Assembly (NCBI RefSeq): GCF_001704415.2
Contig: NC_030816.1
Span: 74,603,713-74,667,712 of the forward strand
Direction of reading: 5' to 3'
Length of the DNA: 64,000 nt
Source of the DNA: Capra hircus
Lineage: Eukaryota > Chordata > Mammalia > Artiodactyla > Bovidae
Shown: piece after piece, positions 23,801 to 34,935 of the stretch
How the letters are laid out: each line of letters starts with the position of its first letter
Numbering within the stretch: the first letter of the stretch is position 1
Program-made: the position numbers and the translations under genes
The notes under the pieces: generated by a model
Databases searched by the model: none
Seen by the model: only the letters and a program-made list of their open reading frames with translations
Told to the model about the DNA's origin: nothing

Positions 23801-24827
23801 CATACAGCAGAGTTGGTAAGTTAGATTCTGACATTGTTTCCTGGAAAGTCTCCACATTTCTTGGTTTACCAGAATCACGAATTTACTAGAAGTTTTATTT
23901 TCTAAAATGTCGGCCGCAGTCACAGTCGCCGTCCTGCAGTATCTATGGTGACAGATATAGACGTACCTGGAGGCTTATCTTCACTCATTACGCTCTGCAG
24001 CATTTCTGGGCTTCTCTGCACAGAACCTCTTTCTAAGGGTTCAGACAGCCAAAGGGCATCTGTGGAATTTTTAATAATTCTCTCTCTCCGTGGGTTGAGC
24101 AGTTGGGGCAGCGAAGGTTAATGCCACTTATTACTTATTCTACAGCTTATTGCCTTGCAGTCTACACTAAGGACATCATGCACACTCACTTCTCGCCTCA
24201 TTTTCTGGGCAGTAGCATTGTTGCAGCACCATGTTATAATTTTGCTTGTTTTTCAAACATAATGTATGCAACATAGTGACAGATTTTTCTGTTATCTTAA
24301 ACATAAAAGCTGGAAAGAAATACCATTCTCTGCTTTTTTCAACATATTATGTTTCCTGGGATCAACATAATTCTCTGCACAAGGTTCTGACAGACCATTC
24401 TCTTCCAGTTAAAATAAAAAATTTTTTCCAGTTAAGTAATTAGATTTCTTGGTGACATGATCAATTTACATATTTATGTAACTTTACAATTATGTCTGAT
24501 CCTTTTATTATTCCACAACTGAGATGTTTTTGTCTGCCTGTAAAGATCCATTCTTTTTATATTTCAAAACAATTGCCAAGTCACATCACCAGTTCCAAAC
24601 TGTACCGTGAAACTCATGCTGTGACTGAATAGTCATTTCTATAGAAATCAATGTATTTGACTAAGCACTTATGGAGGATTGATGCTGCTGCTCCTGAGGT
24701 CTTTGTGGAGCAAAGCCAGAGAGAGTAAATAAGAGTGAGAAAGAACAGAATAAGGCTGAGAACAGGGGGCAGTGTCTGGGGAGTCATGAAGCTTGTCCCC
24801 AAGTGGTCCTGGGCCCTGGCCCTCCAC
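23801..24827. other. Unassigned DNA
   Basis: 1 kb without a gene or a recognised repeat. Confidence 0.4.
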
Positions 24828-24945
24828 CCTTGCGGCACAGTGGACTCACCTGGGACCTTTAGCACTGATGCCCAGGCCTGACCCCCAGAGACATTGACTA
24901 CATTAATATGAGGTGGACCAGCATCAGATTTTCATCCCACGTGTC
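24828..24945 (+). mobile_element. MER5A-like hAT DNA transposon relic
   Basis: GTGGACTCACCTGGGACCTTT, CACTGATGCCCAGGCCTGAC and CCCCAGAGACATTGACT resemble the MER5 core. No terminal inverted repeats are preserved. Confidence 0.5.
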
Positions 24946-25636
24946 AGGGAACCGGAAACTGAACACCTAGTGGATGCCATATATAATTGCCAATTGATTT
25001 CAGAACATCTCAGTTCTTGAAGTGGAGAAGGGGAAAGGAAAAACTTCCTTCCTCACTAAAAAATAAAACTTGACTACTCCAAATCTGGAACCAGACTAGA
25101 GCTCTCTGTGAGGTGTGGTTTTATGGTCCCTTGAATGTTGCTTGTGCCCTGAGGCTCTCTCACAATGACCCTGGCTCCACCAAGCCAAGCTCCAAAGGAA
25201 GGAAAGCGGATGCTCCATGTCTATAACTCCCTGGCTCAGTCCTAAGCTCACAGCCCAGCCCTAAAGGGCCTGTGCAGAACTGAGGAGGCTGGGACTTTCG
25301 GGTAAGGTCTTACTAATGACCAGTCTGGAAGGTAAAAGATAAGATCACAGCTCCACTACCCAAAAAGCCTCAGGGTGGAAGGCAGGGTCTCTTGCAGCTT
25401 GGTTTCTTTCTCTTTCAAATGAGTGGAATCGTCAGTCTTGAAGGTAGGTTATCTGCAGGGTTGGGGGCAGGTACCTAATGAGATAGCATTTATAATGTAG
25501 CATCTGACACATCATTGGGTATCAGTGATGGGGAGCTTTGGGGATTATACGATTCAAACTATTATAAACCTGCGACACTTGCTTCAGATAAGACTAGCTT
25601 GGGACCTGCTAACCTAGTTGTGGGTTCACTTCCCTC
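24946..25636. other. Unassigned DNA
   Basis: No gene or recognised repeat. Confidence 0.4.
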
Positions 25637-26990
25637 TTCAGTTCAGTTCAGTTCAGCTCAGTCACTCAGTCATGTCTGACTCTTTACGATCCCATGGACT
25701 GCAGCACGCCAGGCTTCCCTGTCCATCATCAATTCCTGGGCCTTGCTCAAACTCAAGTCCATTGACTCAATGATGCCATGCAGCCATCTCATCTACTGTT
25801 GTCCCCTTCTCCTCCTGCCTTCAATCTTTTTCAGCATCAGGGTCTTTTCCAGTGAGTCAGTTCTTTGCATCAGGTGGCCAAAGGATTGGAGTTTCAGCTT
25901 CACCATCAGTCCTTCCAGTGAATATTCAGGGTTGATTTATTTTAGGATGGACTAGTTTGATCTCAGAGAAGGCAATGGCACCCTACTCCAGTACTCTTGT
26001 TTGGAAAATCCCATGGATGGAGAAGCTTGGTAGGCTGCAGTCCATGGGGTCGCTGGGAGTCAGACACGACTGAGTGACTTCACTTTCAATTTTCACTTTC
26101 ATGAATTGGAGAAGGAAATGGCAACCCACTCCAGTGTTCTTGCCTGGAGAATCCCAGGGACGGGGGAGCCTGGTGGGCTGCCCTTTATGGGGTCGCACAG
26201 AGTCGGACACGACTGAAGCGACTTAGCAGCAGCAGCAGCAGTTTGATCTCCTTGTGGTCCAAGGGACTCTTAAGAGTCTTCTCTAACACCACAGTTCAAA
26301 AGCATCAAGTCTTCGGTGCTCAGCTTTCTTTATGGTCCAACTCTCACATCCATACATGACCACTGGAAAAACCATAGCCGTGACTAGATGGACCTTTGTT
26401 GACAAAGTGATGTCTCTGCTTTTAAATATGCTATCTAGGTTGGTCATAACTTTCCTCCCAAGGAGTAAGCGTCTTTTAATTTAATGGCTGCAATCACCAT
26501 CTACAGTGATTTTGGAGCCCAGAAAAATAAAGTCAGCCACTGTTTCCCCATCTATTTCCCATGAAGTGATGGGACCGGATGCCATGATCTTTGTTTTCTG
26601 AAGGTTGAGCTTTAAGCCAACTTTTTCACTCTCCTCTTTCACTTTCATCAATAGGCCCTTTAGTTCTTCTTCACTTTCTGCCATAAGGGTGGTGTCATCT
26701 GCATATCTGAGGTGATTCATATTTCTCCCGGCAATCTTAATTCCAGCTTGTGCTTCTTCCAGTCCAGTGTTTCTCATGATGTACTCTGCATATTAGTTAA
26801 ACAAGCAGGGTGACAATATACTCCTTTTCCTATTTGGAACCAGTCTGTTGTTCCATGTCCAGTTCTAACTTGCTTCCTGACCTGCATGCAGGTTTCCCAA
26901 GAGGCAGGTCAGGTGGTCTGGTATTCCCATCTCTTTCAGAATCTTCCACAGTTTATTGTGGTCCATGCAGTCAAAGGCTTTGGCGTAGAT
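25637..26990 (-). mobile_element. BovB LINE, 3' part, carrying a nested Bov-A2
   Basis: 3' pentamer tandem at 25639-25660, C-terminal region to 25964, resuming at 26251 through the reverse transcriptase active site (a frame at 26481-26777 reads LRYADDTTL) to about 26990. Internal deletions and stops make it inactive. Confidence 0.93.
25965..26239 (+). mobile_element. Bov-A2 SINE nested in BovB, with target-site duplication
   Basis: Two full Bov-A units from AGAGAAGGCAATGGCACCCT to the (CAG)n end. BovB sequence AGTTTGATCTC is duplicated exactly at 25954-25964 and 26240-26250. Confidence 0.95.
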
Positions 26991-27129
26991 ATACCCAGCC
27001 CCTTTGCCTTGTGCTGGAGCCCACTGTAGCACAATGCAACACACGGCAGAACACGACACAATGCAGTGAGGCCAACAGTCCTCAGAGACACGCAGGAATA
27101 AGAGGTGGACTCTTTTCTTTTTTCTTTTG

Positions 27130-27470
27130 TTATTTTTAAAACATAATTTTACGATTACATTTATTTGTTTTTGACCATGCTGGGCCTTCGCTGTGGCTCA
27201 GGCTTTCTCTAGTTGCAGTGAGTGGGGCCAACTCTTCTTCGGGGTGTGTGGGCTTCTCATTGTGGTGGTTTCTCTTGTTGCAGAGCACAGGCTCTAAGGC
27301 ACATGGGCTTTGGAAGTTGTGGCTCCCGGGATCTAGAACACAGGCTCAGTAGCTGTGGCACACGGGCTTGGTTGTCCAGAGGCATGTGGGATCTTCCTGG
27401 AGCAAGGATGGAACCCACGTCTCCTGGATGAGCAGGCAGATCCTTTACCACTGAGCCACCAGAGAAGCCT
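27130..27470 (-). mobile_element. CHR-1-type SINE
   Basis: T-rich start, then GGCTTTCTCTAGTTGCAGTG, GGCTTCTCATTGTGGTGGTT, GCACAGGCTCTAAGGCAC and the tRNA-derived end ACTGAGCCACCAGAGAAGCC. Reverse orientation. Confidence 0.82.
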
Positions 27471-28509
27471 GGGATGTGGATTTCTAAAGGAAGGCATCTT
27501 GTACCGTCCTCCACAGCACGTGGTGGGCAGAGTGCAGAGGCTACATACGCTTTTCAGAAGGTGAACGTCCTTCTGGGTCGCTAGAATCAGCCCCGTTCTA
27601 ACGGAGATTTCCAGAGGAGGAAGTGAAGACCAGCACCTCATTCTCCCAAGCTGGAGGGCAATATCCCACTATTATTGTTATTGATATTATTACAGCTATT
27701 AGAGTTGGTAAGTCACTCATCATGACAACACGGGACCTGTGGCACAGGGATTTTCAGAGGGTTGTTCCTGAGCTGGTGCCAGTGGCCCATCTGGTCTATT
27801 TCTGGGTCATGGCAAGATAAGCACAGAACATGAGAGTAGATGTTTGAAAAATTTTAGAGACAACCGATGTTGCCAGGGGACCAGTGGTACACACAGGGGT
27901 CAGACAGCAGGGTTTGGAGCAGTCTGAGCGCTGTGACACTCGCTTGGTGAGTCAAAGACGACGCTGGCTGCAGATTAGCTGTGCCCTGTGGGACCACGCC
28001 TCGGTCCATGATGCCTGGTCCTTTACCACACACAGATGGCCTGAGGTGGTGGTAGCCTTTGGAATCATTCCTCATTTTGCAGATGGAAAAACAACTGCTC
28101 AGCCCACAGCAGAGTCAGGTGAGAGGAGAACTGGACTCATCATCGGACTTCACACCTGATTCCTCAGCCGCTGTCTCATAACAGCCTCAAACCAACAAGG
28201 TGTTGAAAAGCTGAAACTAAATACTGAAAGGGCGTTAGAGCTCCAGCTGGTGTGTGGGCCCTGGGGAGAACAGAGAGACAGTTATTTCTTTTGTTTACTA
28301 TGGAAACATAGTAAAAACCCTGGAGCATCTCTGTAAGAGGGGAGAAGTGTGATTTCCTGTGATTTTAAAAGAACAGCCACCACCAGACTGAGCCTATACT
28401 GAGGAGAGATGGGAGAGACCTGCATTTCTGTATATTTGTATTGGAGAGCCAAGGGGGAGGTGGAAAATAGCATATAGCCAAAGTAGAGATTAGTTTCACT
28501 CATTCCCTA
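27471..28509. other. Unassigned DNA
   Basis: 1 kb without a gene or a recognised repeat. Confidence 0.4.
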
Positions 28510-28675
28510 TTTTGGGGCACCTAACATGTGGTAAGCACACTGTTCTTGGTGCTGAGAATATAAACTCCAATTAGCCACCTCCTCCTCTTCCAGAGTTTAC
28601 AATCTAGTGGGAGGGACAGATGACTTAACAGACACCTTCTGCTGACAATGAGAAGCCTAGTGCTACTACTGTTTT

Positions 28676-28806
28676 GAAAAATGAAAGCGAACTCGCTCAG
28701 TCGTATCTAACTCTTTGTGACCCCATGGACTGTAGCTTGTCAGGCTCCTCCGTCCATGGGATTCTCCAGGCAAGAATACTGGAGTGGGGTGCCATTTCCT
28801 TCCCCA
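28676..28806 (-). mobile_element. Bov-A monomer with target-site duplication
   Basis: GAAAGCGAACTCGCTCAGTC to GAGTGGGGTGCCATTTCC. Flanked by the exact 11-bp repeat ACTACTGTTTT at 28665-28675 and 28807-28817. Confidence 0.95.
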
Positions 28807-29188
28807 ACTACTGTTTTAGGAAGTGGAAAAAGTGAACAGTGGAGTCCCTGCCCTCATGAAATTTACATTCCAGCGGGAGAGTGAGTCAGTTAATGAGTAC
28901 ATATGCACTTTTCAAGAAGTCATTCGAATGAGGACAAAAGAAAGCGATCAAGGGGTGAGAGGGTGCAGACAGGAGGCCTGTTGAGGAGGTGACTTTGGAG
29001 CAGAGACGTGATCACGAAAAGGCTTAATGGGCGTGTGGCAGATGGTGGCCAATGTGCAGACATGAGAGCGACACCGAGCTGAGACCAAGGATATCTTGAA
29101 GAGCTTAGTCCAGGAGGTGAGACCTGAGATGATCCTGGAGAGGGTGAGGGGTCAGCCTAGCACCATGGGGAGCTTGGAAGGGGTGTAT

Positions 29189-29436
29189 GAAAGTGAAAGT
29201 GAAAGTTAAGTCACTCAGTCGTGTCCAACTCTTTGCAACCCCGTGGACTGTACGTAGCCCACCAGGCTTCTCCATCCATGGGATTCTCCAGCCATGGGAT
29301 TCTCCATCCATGGGATTCTCCAGGCAAGAGTACTGGAGTGGGTTGCCACTTCCTTCTCCAGGGGATCTCCCGGACCCAGGGATTGAACCCAGGTCTCCCA
29401 CATTGCAAGCAGACACTTTAACCTCTGAGCCACCAG
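29189..29436 (-). mobile_element. Bov-tA SINE with target-site duplication and internal triplication
   Basis: Full reverse-orientation Bov-tA. The 13-bp GGAAGGGGTGTAT is duplicated exactly at 29176-29188 and 29437-29449. Inside, CCATGGGATTCTCCA occurs three times in a row (about 29276-29322) where the family has one copy. Confidence 0.95.
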
Positions 29437-30267
29437 GGAAGGGGTGTATAGGCACAGGTAAAAGTAGATGGTGAGTGTTCTGTATTTGGGAATCCACGTT
29501 CAGGGAGATGTTGGGCAGAGTGAGGTATGTATGTGCTGGGATGTGGAATGTTTGAACAGATGCTGGAGCAAAAAGCAAGGACCGGAGCAAGAAAAGCCTG
29601 TGTGCAATGCGAGGTTGTTCGTACTTTAGCCTGAGAGGAATGGGGGATATGGAGGGATTTTTTAAGCATAGGATCTTGACCACCTTTGCTTTCAGAAATC
29701 TCTCTGTGGGAGCAGTATAGAGAACGGATGGAAGGCAGGTCATGAAGACAAAGTCGGAGAGCACAGGAAACATCCAGGGGAGAGTGTGAGGACCAGAGAA
29801 GGAGGCAGATCTTAGATCCAGACAAACATGGGACCATAAAGATTTGCTTATTGATTGGACAAGGTGGACAAGAGAAAGAGGGAGATGGTTCTCAAGTTTC
29901 TAGATTAAACAAAGAAGTGAGTGGTGCTAAATAGTCCTGAAAAAAGGAAACTAGGAAAAGGAAGTAGGACTATGAAGTCGGTGATGTCATTTAGAATTTG
30001 TTAATTTGAGGTGACTTCAAGGCATGTAGGTGAAGGTGCCAACTGGGTAAGCAGTGGCTACGTGTGTTTCCTCCATTTATTGGAACTTGTCGATGGGAAT
30101 GCTGAGTCTGCTGTGTCATGACGGGAGCAGGTTCCCTGTGGAGATGTTTCCCACCGTTCACTCCCCATCCCTGGAATCAGGACATGCCTATGGCCGTAGT
30201 TTCTCTGCGACATTATTGGAACTATGGTGAGTTCTCTCTGCGGTGTTTGGGATCCCTTCACACTTAA

Positions 30268-30585
30268 CAGCAGGCGCTGTTCTAGGTGCTTTTTCTCCAA
30301 GTGTCCATTCTCCCTCAGAACAATCTGGGAAACAAGTGCTACTGATTCCTTTATAGATGGACAAATGGAGGCACAGTGAAGTTAAGTAACTTGCCAGGGT
30401 CACACAGGGCCTAAGCTGCAGAAGTGAAGTGAAGTCGCTCAGTTGTTTCAGACTCTTTGTGACCCCATAGACTGTAGCTTGCCAGGCTTCTCCATCCATG
30501 GGATTTTCCAGGCAAGAATACTGGAGTAGGTTGCCATTGCCTTCTCCATAAGTGGCAGAGGTCAGATTCAATCCAGGCACTTGGG
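30268..30585 (-). repeat. MIR SINE split by a Bov-A
   Basis: CAGGCGCTGTTCTAGGTGCT, GAAGTTAAGTAACTTGCCAG and GGTCACACAGGG before the insertion; AGTGGCAGAGGTCAGATTCA after it. Confidence 0.75.
30421..30549 (-). mobile_element. Bov-A monomer inside a MIR
   Basis: GAAGTGAAGTGAAGTCGCTC to TTGCCATTGCCTTCTCCA, reverse orientation. Confidence 0.88.
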
Positions 30586-30607
30586 ATATGGGCTTTGTGC
30601 TGGGTTT

Positions 30608-30795
30608 TTGTTGTTGTTGGTTAGTCACATCCCACTCTTGTGCCGCGTGGAGTGCAGCACGCCAGGCTTCGCTACCCAGTTCTATCCTCCAGGTCTCCGC
30701 TATCACCCAGAGTTTGGTCAAATTTGTGTCCACTGAGCGGGTGATGCTCTTTAACCATCTCATCCTTTGCCTTCAATCTTTCCCAGCACCCAATT
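30608..30795 (-). mobile_element. BovB LINE, diverged 3' end
   Basis: GTTGTTGTTGGTTAGTCACA, GTGCAGCACGCCAGGCTTCG and AACCATCTCATCCTTTGCC resemble the reverse complement of the BovB terminus, but more diverged than the other copies. Confidence 0.7.
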
Positions 30796-31109
30796 CTTGT
30801 CCTGAGGCTGGAGGCTCTACCAATCCCTGATGGCCTTCTGTCTTTACCCTCCAGGGACTCCCCCGTTTCCTGAGGAAGTGTGGAGGTTCAGCAAAGGCCC
30901 ATGCTCATGTCCAGAGCATTCCTTTCTAGTTCTTTTGCAGCACTTCCAGGAGGATCACACTCAAGTTCTGTGTCAGTCATTTGGGGTCAAAATTGTTGAC
31001 CAGAACACTTAATTTAATAGTGACAGAAAGAGAACTCTGAAGAAATAAACCATCCTGGAGTGTGCCAGGATTGACGCTCCTAGGTATGGTTCTGGCTGAC
31101 AGCAGCTCT

Positions 31110-31325
31110 TTTCCAATTCTGGGTTGCAACCCTTTAGGAGGTTGGGAAATCTGTTCAGTAGACTGTGAGCAGCAGTCTTTAGAAATAATAGACCAGAATA
31201 GAATAGGATGTGTCAGAGTGTATTACACATAACATGGGTAAGTTATGTGTGTAGACATATATTTAGGTCATGCCAGAAATGTATTTCTTATTGTGGTTTG
31301 TGGTTAAAAAATGTTTGAACGAACT
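31110..31325. mobile_element. hAT-type DNA transposon relic (Charlie-like)
   Basis: GGGTTGCAACCCTTTAGGAG, the AATAGACCAGAATAGAATAG stretch and the ending GGTTAAAAAATGTTTGAA fit a non-autonomous hAT element. Subfamily not determined. Confidence 0.4.
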
Positions 31326-31422
31326 GGGCTAGAGTAGCCTTTACTGTGCTAACCATCCATGACCAAAACAACATTCACTGTACTGTTTTGCTCTCAAATG
31401 AATTGAGATCAATATATATTTG

Positions 31423-31546
31423 TGTTGTTGTTACTTAGTTGCTAACTCACGTCCGACTGTTTGTGACTCCATAGATTGTAGCCCACTGGGGTCCTCTGTC
31501 CATGGGATTTCCCAGGTTCTTTGCCACTGAACCACCAGGGAAGCCC
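31423..31546 (-). mobile_element. Bov-tA SINE with an internal deletion
   Basis: TTGTTGTTACTTAGTTGCTA through GGGATTTCCCAGG, then directly TTCTTTGCCACTGAACCACC and GGGAAGCCCC. Roughly 80 bases of the middle are missing. Confidence 0.85.
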
Positions 31547-31831
31547 CCTGAATCCGTGTACTTTAACAGTAAACACACTTGCATAGTGCTTGGGCACTAA
31601 AGGTGATGCGCCTGTAGATATAAAGCTTGGATCAGAATTCTGCTGGAGATTGTTCATCTGGAGAGCCTGTGACTGGTGGATGGTAGGTTGTCAAAGTAGA
31701 AGAGTCATTAGGAGACAGAGTCACCTTGAGTGAGCGAATGAATGAATAAAGAAGCAGAGGGAAGAACCCTGGAGAACCACTTATCTTGAAGGTGGAGATG
31801 AAGGCAAAGGAGTTCACCAGAATCACTGTGA

Positions 31832-32235
31832 TGGGCTTCCCAGGTGGCGTGAGTGGTAAAGAAAGTGAAAGTGAAAGTCGCTCAGTCGTGTCTGACTCTT
31901 TGAGACCCCAAAGACTATGCAGTCCATGGAGTTCTCCAGGCCAGAATACTGGAGTGGGTAGCCTTTCCCTCCTCCAGGGGATCTTCCCAACCTGGGGATT
32001 GAACCCAGGTCTCCCGAATGGCAGGTGGATTCTTTACCAGCTGAGCCACCAGGGAAGAACCTGCCTGTGATGTAAGAGACAAAGAGACATGGGTTTGATT
32101 CCTGGGTCTGGAAGATCCCCTGGAGGAGGGCATGGCAACTCACTCCAGTATTCTTGTCAGGAGAGTCCCAAGGACAGAGGAGCTTTGTCACAAAGACTCG
32201 GACGCGACTGAAGTGACTTAGCATGCATGGATGCA
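31832..32235 (+). mobile_element. Bov-tA SINE split by an opposing Bov-tA
   Basis: The tRNA head GGGCTTCCCAGGTGGCGTGA (31832-31861) resumes at about 32055 with GAACCTGCCTGTGATGTAAG and the Bov-A body, ending GACTGAAGTGACTTAGCATG. Confidence 0.85.
31862..32054 (-). mobile_element. Bov-tA SINE nested in another Bov-tA
   Basis: AAGTGAAAGTGAAAGTCGCT to TGAGCCACCAGGGAAG in reverse orientation, inserted in the tRNA-derived head of the + strand copy. Confidence 0.85.
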
Positions 32236-32529
32236 TGGTGATGGAATAGACAGAGGTGGGAGCAAGAGCAGGAGGATGCTGGCCAGGAGAGATTCAAGAC
32301 TGTCAAGTGTGGCAGGAGTTCAAAGTAGAGAAGCACTGAAAAAGCACAGACTGAGTTGAGCAACATGAAGACATTGCTTGGCAGCGGTGGCAGTCACACT
32401 GCAGAGGGCTGAATGTGAGTGAAGACAGAGATGTTGGGGAATGGACAACTGTTCCAGAACACTGGACAGGGAAAGAGGGAGGGCAGGAGGCCATTGGCTG
32501 GACAGGAGAGAATCGGCTTCTCTCGAGAG

Positions 32530-33239
32530 TTTCAGTTCAGTTCAATTGCTCAGTCGTGTCTGACTCTTTGCGACCCCATGAATCGCAGCACGCCAGGCCT
32601 CCCTGTCCATCACCAACTCCCGGAGTTCACTCACACTCATGTCCATCAAGCGTGTGATGCCATCCAGCCATCTCATCCTCGGTCATCCCCTTCTCCTCCT
32701 GCCCCCAATCCCTCCCAGCGTCAGTCTTTTCCAATGAGTCAACTGTTCACATGAGGTGGCCAAAGTACTGGAGTTTCAGCCTTAGCATCATTCCTTCCAA
32801 AGAAATCCCAGGGTTGATCTCCTTCAGAATGGACTGGTTGGATCTCCTTGCAGTCCAAGGGACTCTCAAGAGTCTTCTCCAACACCACAAAAGCATCAAT
32901 TCTTTGGCGCTCAGCCTTCTTCACAGTCCAACTCTCACATCCATACATGACCACTTCAAAAACTATAGCCTTGACTAGACAGACCTTAGTCGGCAAAGTA
33001 ATGTCTCTGCTTTTGAATATACTGTCTAGGTTGGTCATAACTTTTCTTCCAAGGAGTAAGCGTCTTTTAATTTCATGGCTGCAGTCGCCATCTGCCGTGA
33101 TTTTGGAGCCCAAAAAAATAAAGTCTGACACTGTTTCCCCATCTATTTCCCATGAAGTGATGGGACCAGATGCCATGATCTTCGTTTTCTGAATGTTGAG
33201 CTTGAAGCCAATTTTTTGCTCTCCTCTTTCACTTTCATC
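32530..33239 (-). mobile_element. BovB LINE, 3' part
   Basis: TTCAGTTCAGTTCAATTGCT through the C-terminal coding region to CTCTCCTCTTTCACTTTCAT. Short deletions break the frames. Confidence 0.93.
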
Positions 33240-34040
33240 ACAGAAAAAGACAAAATGTTTGATAAGCGAGGCTTACAGGAAGCCACAGGGATACTTAATC
33301 TTTGTTAGAAGGGATGCAATGAAGCTATGGGTTTTTCCCCCTGTTTTTCATCATCTCTGAACTGTCGCATAAGAATTTCTATTAATTGTTAAGACAAAGA
33401 ACTGTGACAGTGACTGCTGTTGATTCTGGTTATTTATGCAAATAGTGGCTAAGTTCATTTAGGAATTATGATTTTAAATTGTAGTACATAATACAATCAA
33501 ATGCCCAGAATTAAGAAGGAGAAAAAAAAAATCAGTGAGGGAAGGGGAGATGAAGTAGTAGCCAAAAGGAAACTACACTGATATAGGTTAACAATATCAG
33601 TTTTCTCACTCCATAAAGAATAATGAAATAATGTACTATATTCTGAAAACTAAAAATACTGTGAACAGTTGATAGAATCCCAAAGAACAGATGATATTTT
33701 CTCTACTTTTATAATGAAAAACAGACTTATTAAGTTACTTTTTGTTTGTCTATTTGCTTTATCGCATCTTTGAGAGAAATCAGGGGCAGGCATCTTATCA
33801 CTGACCTGTATGAGTCAAGATAAGAATTCTCTGTTGAGGTCTGTAGCTTTGGGGACTGTAATTATCACAGTCTCAAGATAGATTTCCAAGTGTTGCATAA
33901 TTATTGTGACAATTAGCCTTTAAAAAGTAAGGAAATTGGGTCTAAGTATGAACATTTGTATTTTAGTCCTTCTTTCCTCCAGGAATGAAGAAAGCCCTGG
34001 AACTCTTGATTTTCACCGTTTTCTAACAACCTTTAGCTAG
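33240..34040. other. Unassigned AT-rich DNA
   Basis: No gene or recognised repeat. Confidence 0.45.
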
Positions 34041-34482
34041 GATTTTTCCAGTAGTCATGTATGGATGTGCGATTTGAACTACAAAGAAAGTTGAGCCCCA
34101 AAGAATTGATGCTTTTGAACTGTGGTTTGGAGAGGACTCTTGAGAGTCCCTTGGACTGCAAGGAGACCCAACCAGTCACTCCTAAAGGAAATCAGTCCTG
34201 AATGTTCATTGAAAGGACTGACGCTGAAGCTGAAGCTCCAATACTTTGGCCACCTGATGCAAAGAACTGAGTCATCTGAAAAGACCTTGATGCTGGGAAA
34301 GATTGAGGGCAGGAGGAGAAGAGGACAGCAGAGGATGAGATGGTTGGATGGCCTCACTGACTTGATGCACATGAGTTTGAGTAAGCTCCCAGGGAGTTGG
34401 TGATGAACAGGGAGGCCTGGCATGCTGTGGTCCATGGGGTTGCAAAGAGTCGGACACGACTAAGAGACTGAACTGAACTGAT
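34041..34482 (+). mobile_element. BovB LINE, 3' end
   Basis: TTTTTCCAGTAGTCATGTAT to GAGACTGAACTGAACTGA. 5'-truncated. Confidence 0.92.
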
Positions 34483-34743
34483 TAATTGTTTTTGATTAAC
34501 TGCCATTAAGAAATTATTTAAAGTAGAAAAGAAAGGGTTTGCCCTGAACAAATTTATACATAAATCTTATAGATAAGAAATATCTTTGGTTTTACTGAAT
34601 TTAAATATTCATCTGTGTAAATGGTTTCTAGCCCTTGCTCCCAAATACTTTGTCTTCAGTATTTGAAGTCTGCAAAACACAGTAATTCTATGATCCATCA
34701 AGATTTGAACATTGAGTTTTGATTATTCAAACATGGAGAGTCA

Positions 34744-34764
34744 TGTGTGTGTGTGTGTGTGTGT
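34744..34764. repeat. (TG)n microsatellite
   Basis: About ten uninterrupted TG units. Confidence 0.9.
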
Positions 34765-34807
34765 ATTTGTGGTGGGAATGAGGCTGTGCAGTTCATATTG
34801 AATGTTC

Positions 34808-34935
34808 CACTTCCCCGGAAGTCCAGTGGTTAAGACTCCCAGCTCTCAATGCAGAGGATACAGATTTGATCCCTAGGCAGGGAATTAAGATCTCACGTGG
34901 CCCACAGTGTGGCAAAACAACAACAACAACAAAAA
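34808..34935 (+). mobile_element. CHR-2-type SINE
   Basis: CTTCCCCGGAAGTCCAGTGG, B box-like GATTTGATCCCTAGGC, then an (AAC)n tail at 34915-34933. Confidence 0.8.

Larger units (their letters stand above)
28510..30050 (-). repeat. L2 LINE relic, split by two SINEs
   Basis: Antisense L2 3'-end text: GTAAGCACACTGTTCTTGGT and GAGTTTACAATCTAGTGGGA, then CCCTGCCCTCATGAAATTTA and GAGGAGGTGACTTTGGAGCA. Weaker L2-like text continues beyond the Bov-tA at 29189-29436. The right boundary is uncertain. Confidence 0.5.

Noticed and set aside
29105..29773. A 222-codon - strand frame
   Set aside because: Mostly a translated Bov-tA with its internal triplication plus L2-like sequence; not a gene.
31869..31880. 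GAAAGT tandem as an interferon-response-like element
   Set aside because: GAAAGTGAAAGT is the standard linker of Bov-A-type SINEs and appears in many copies.
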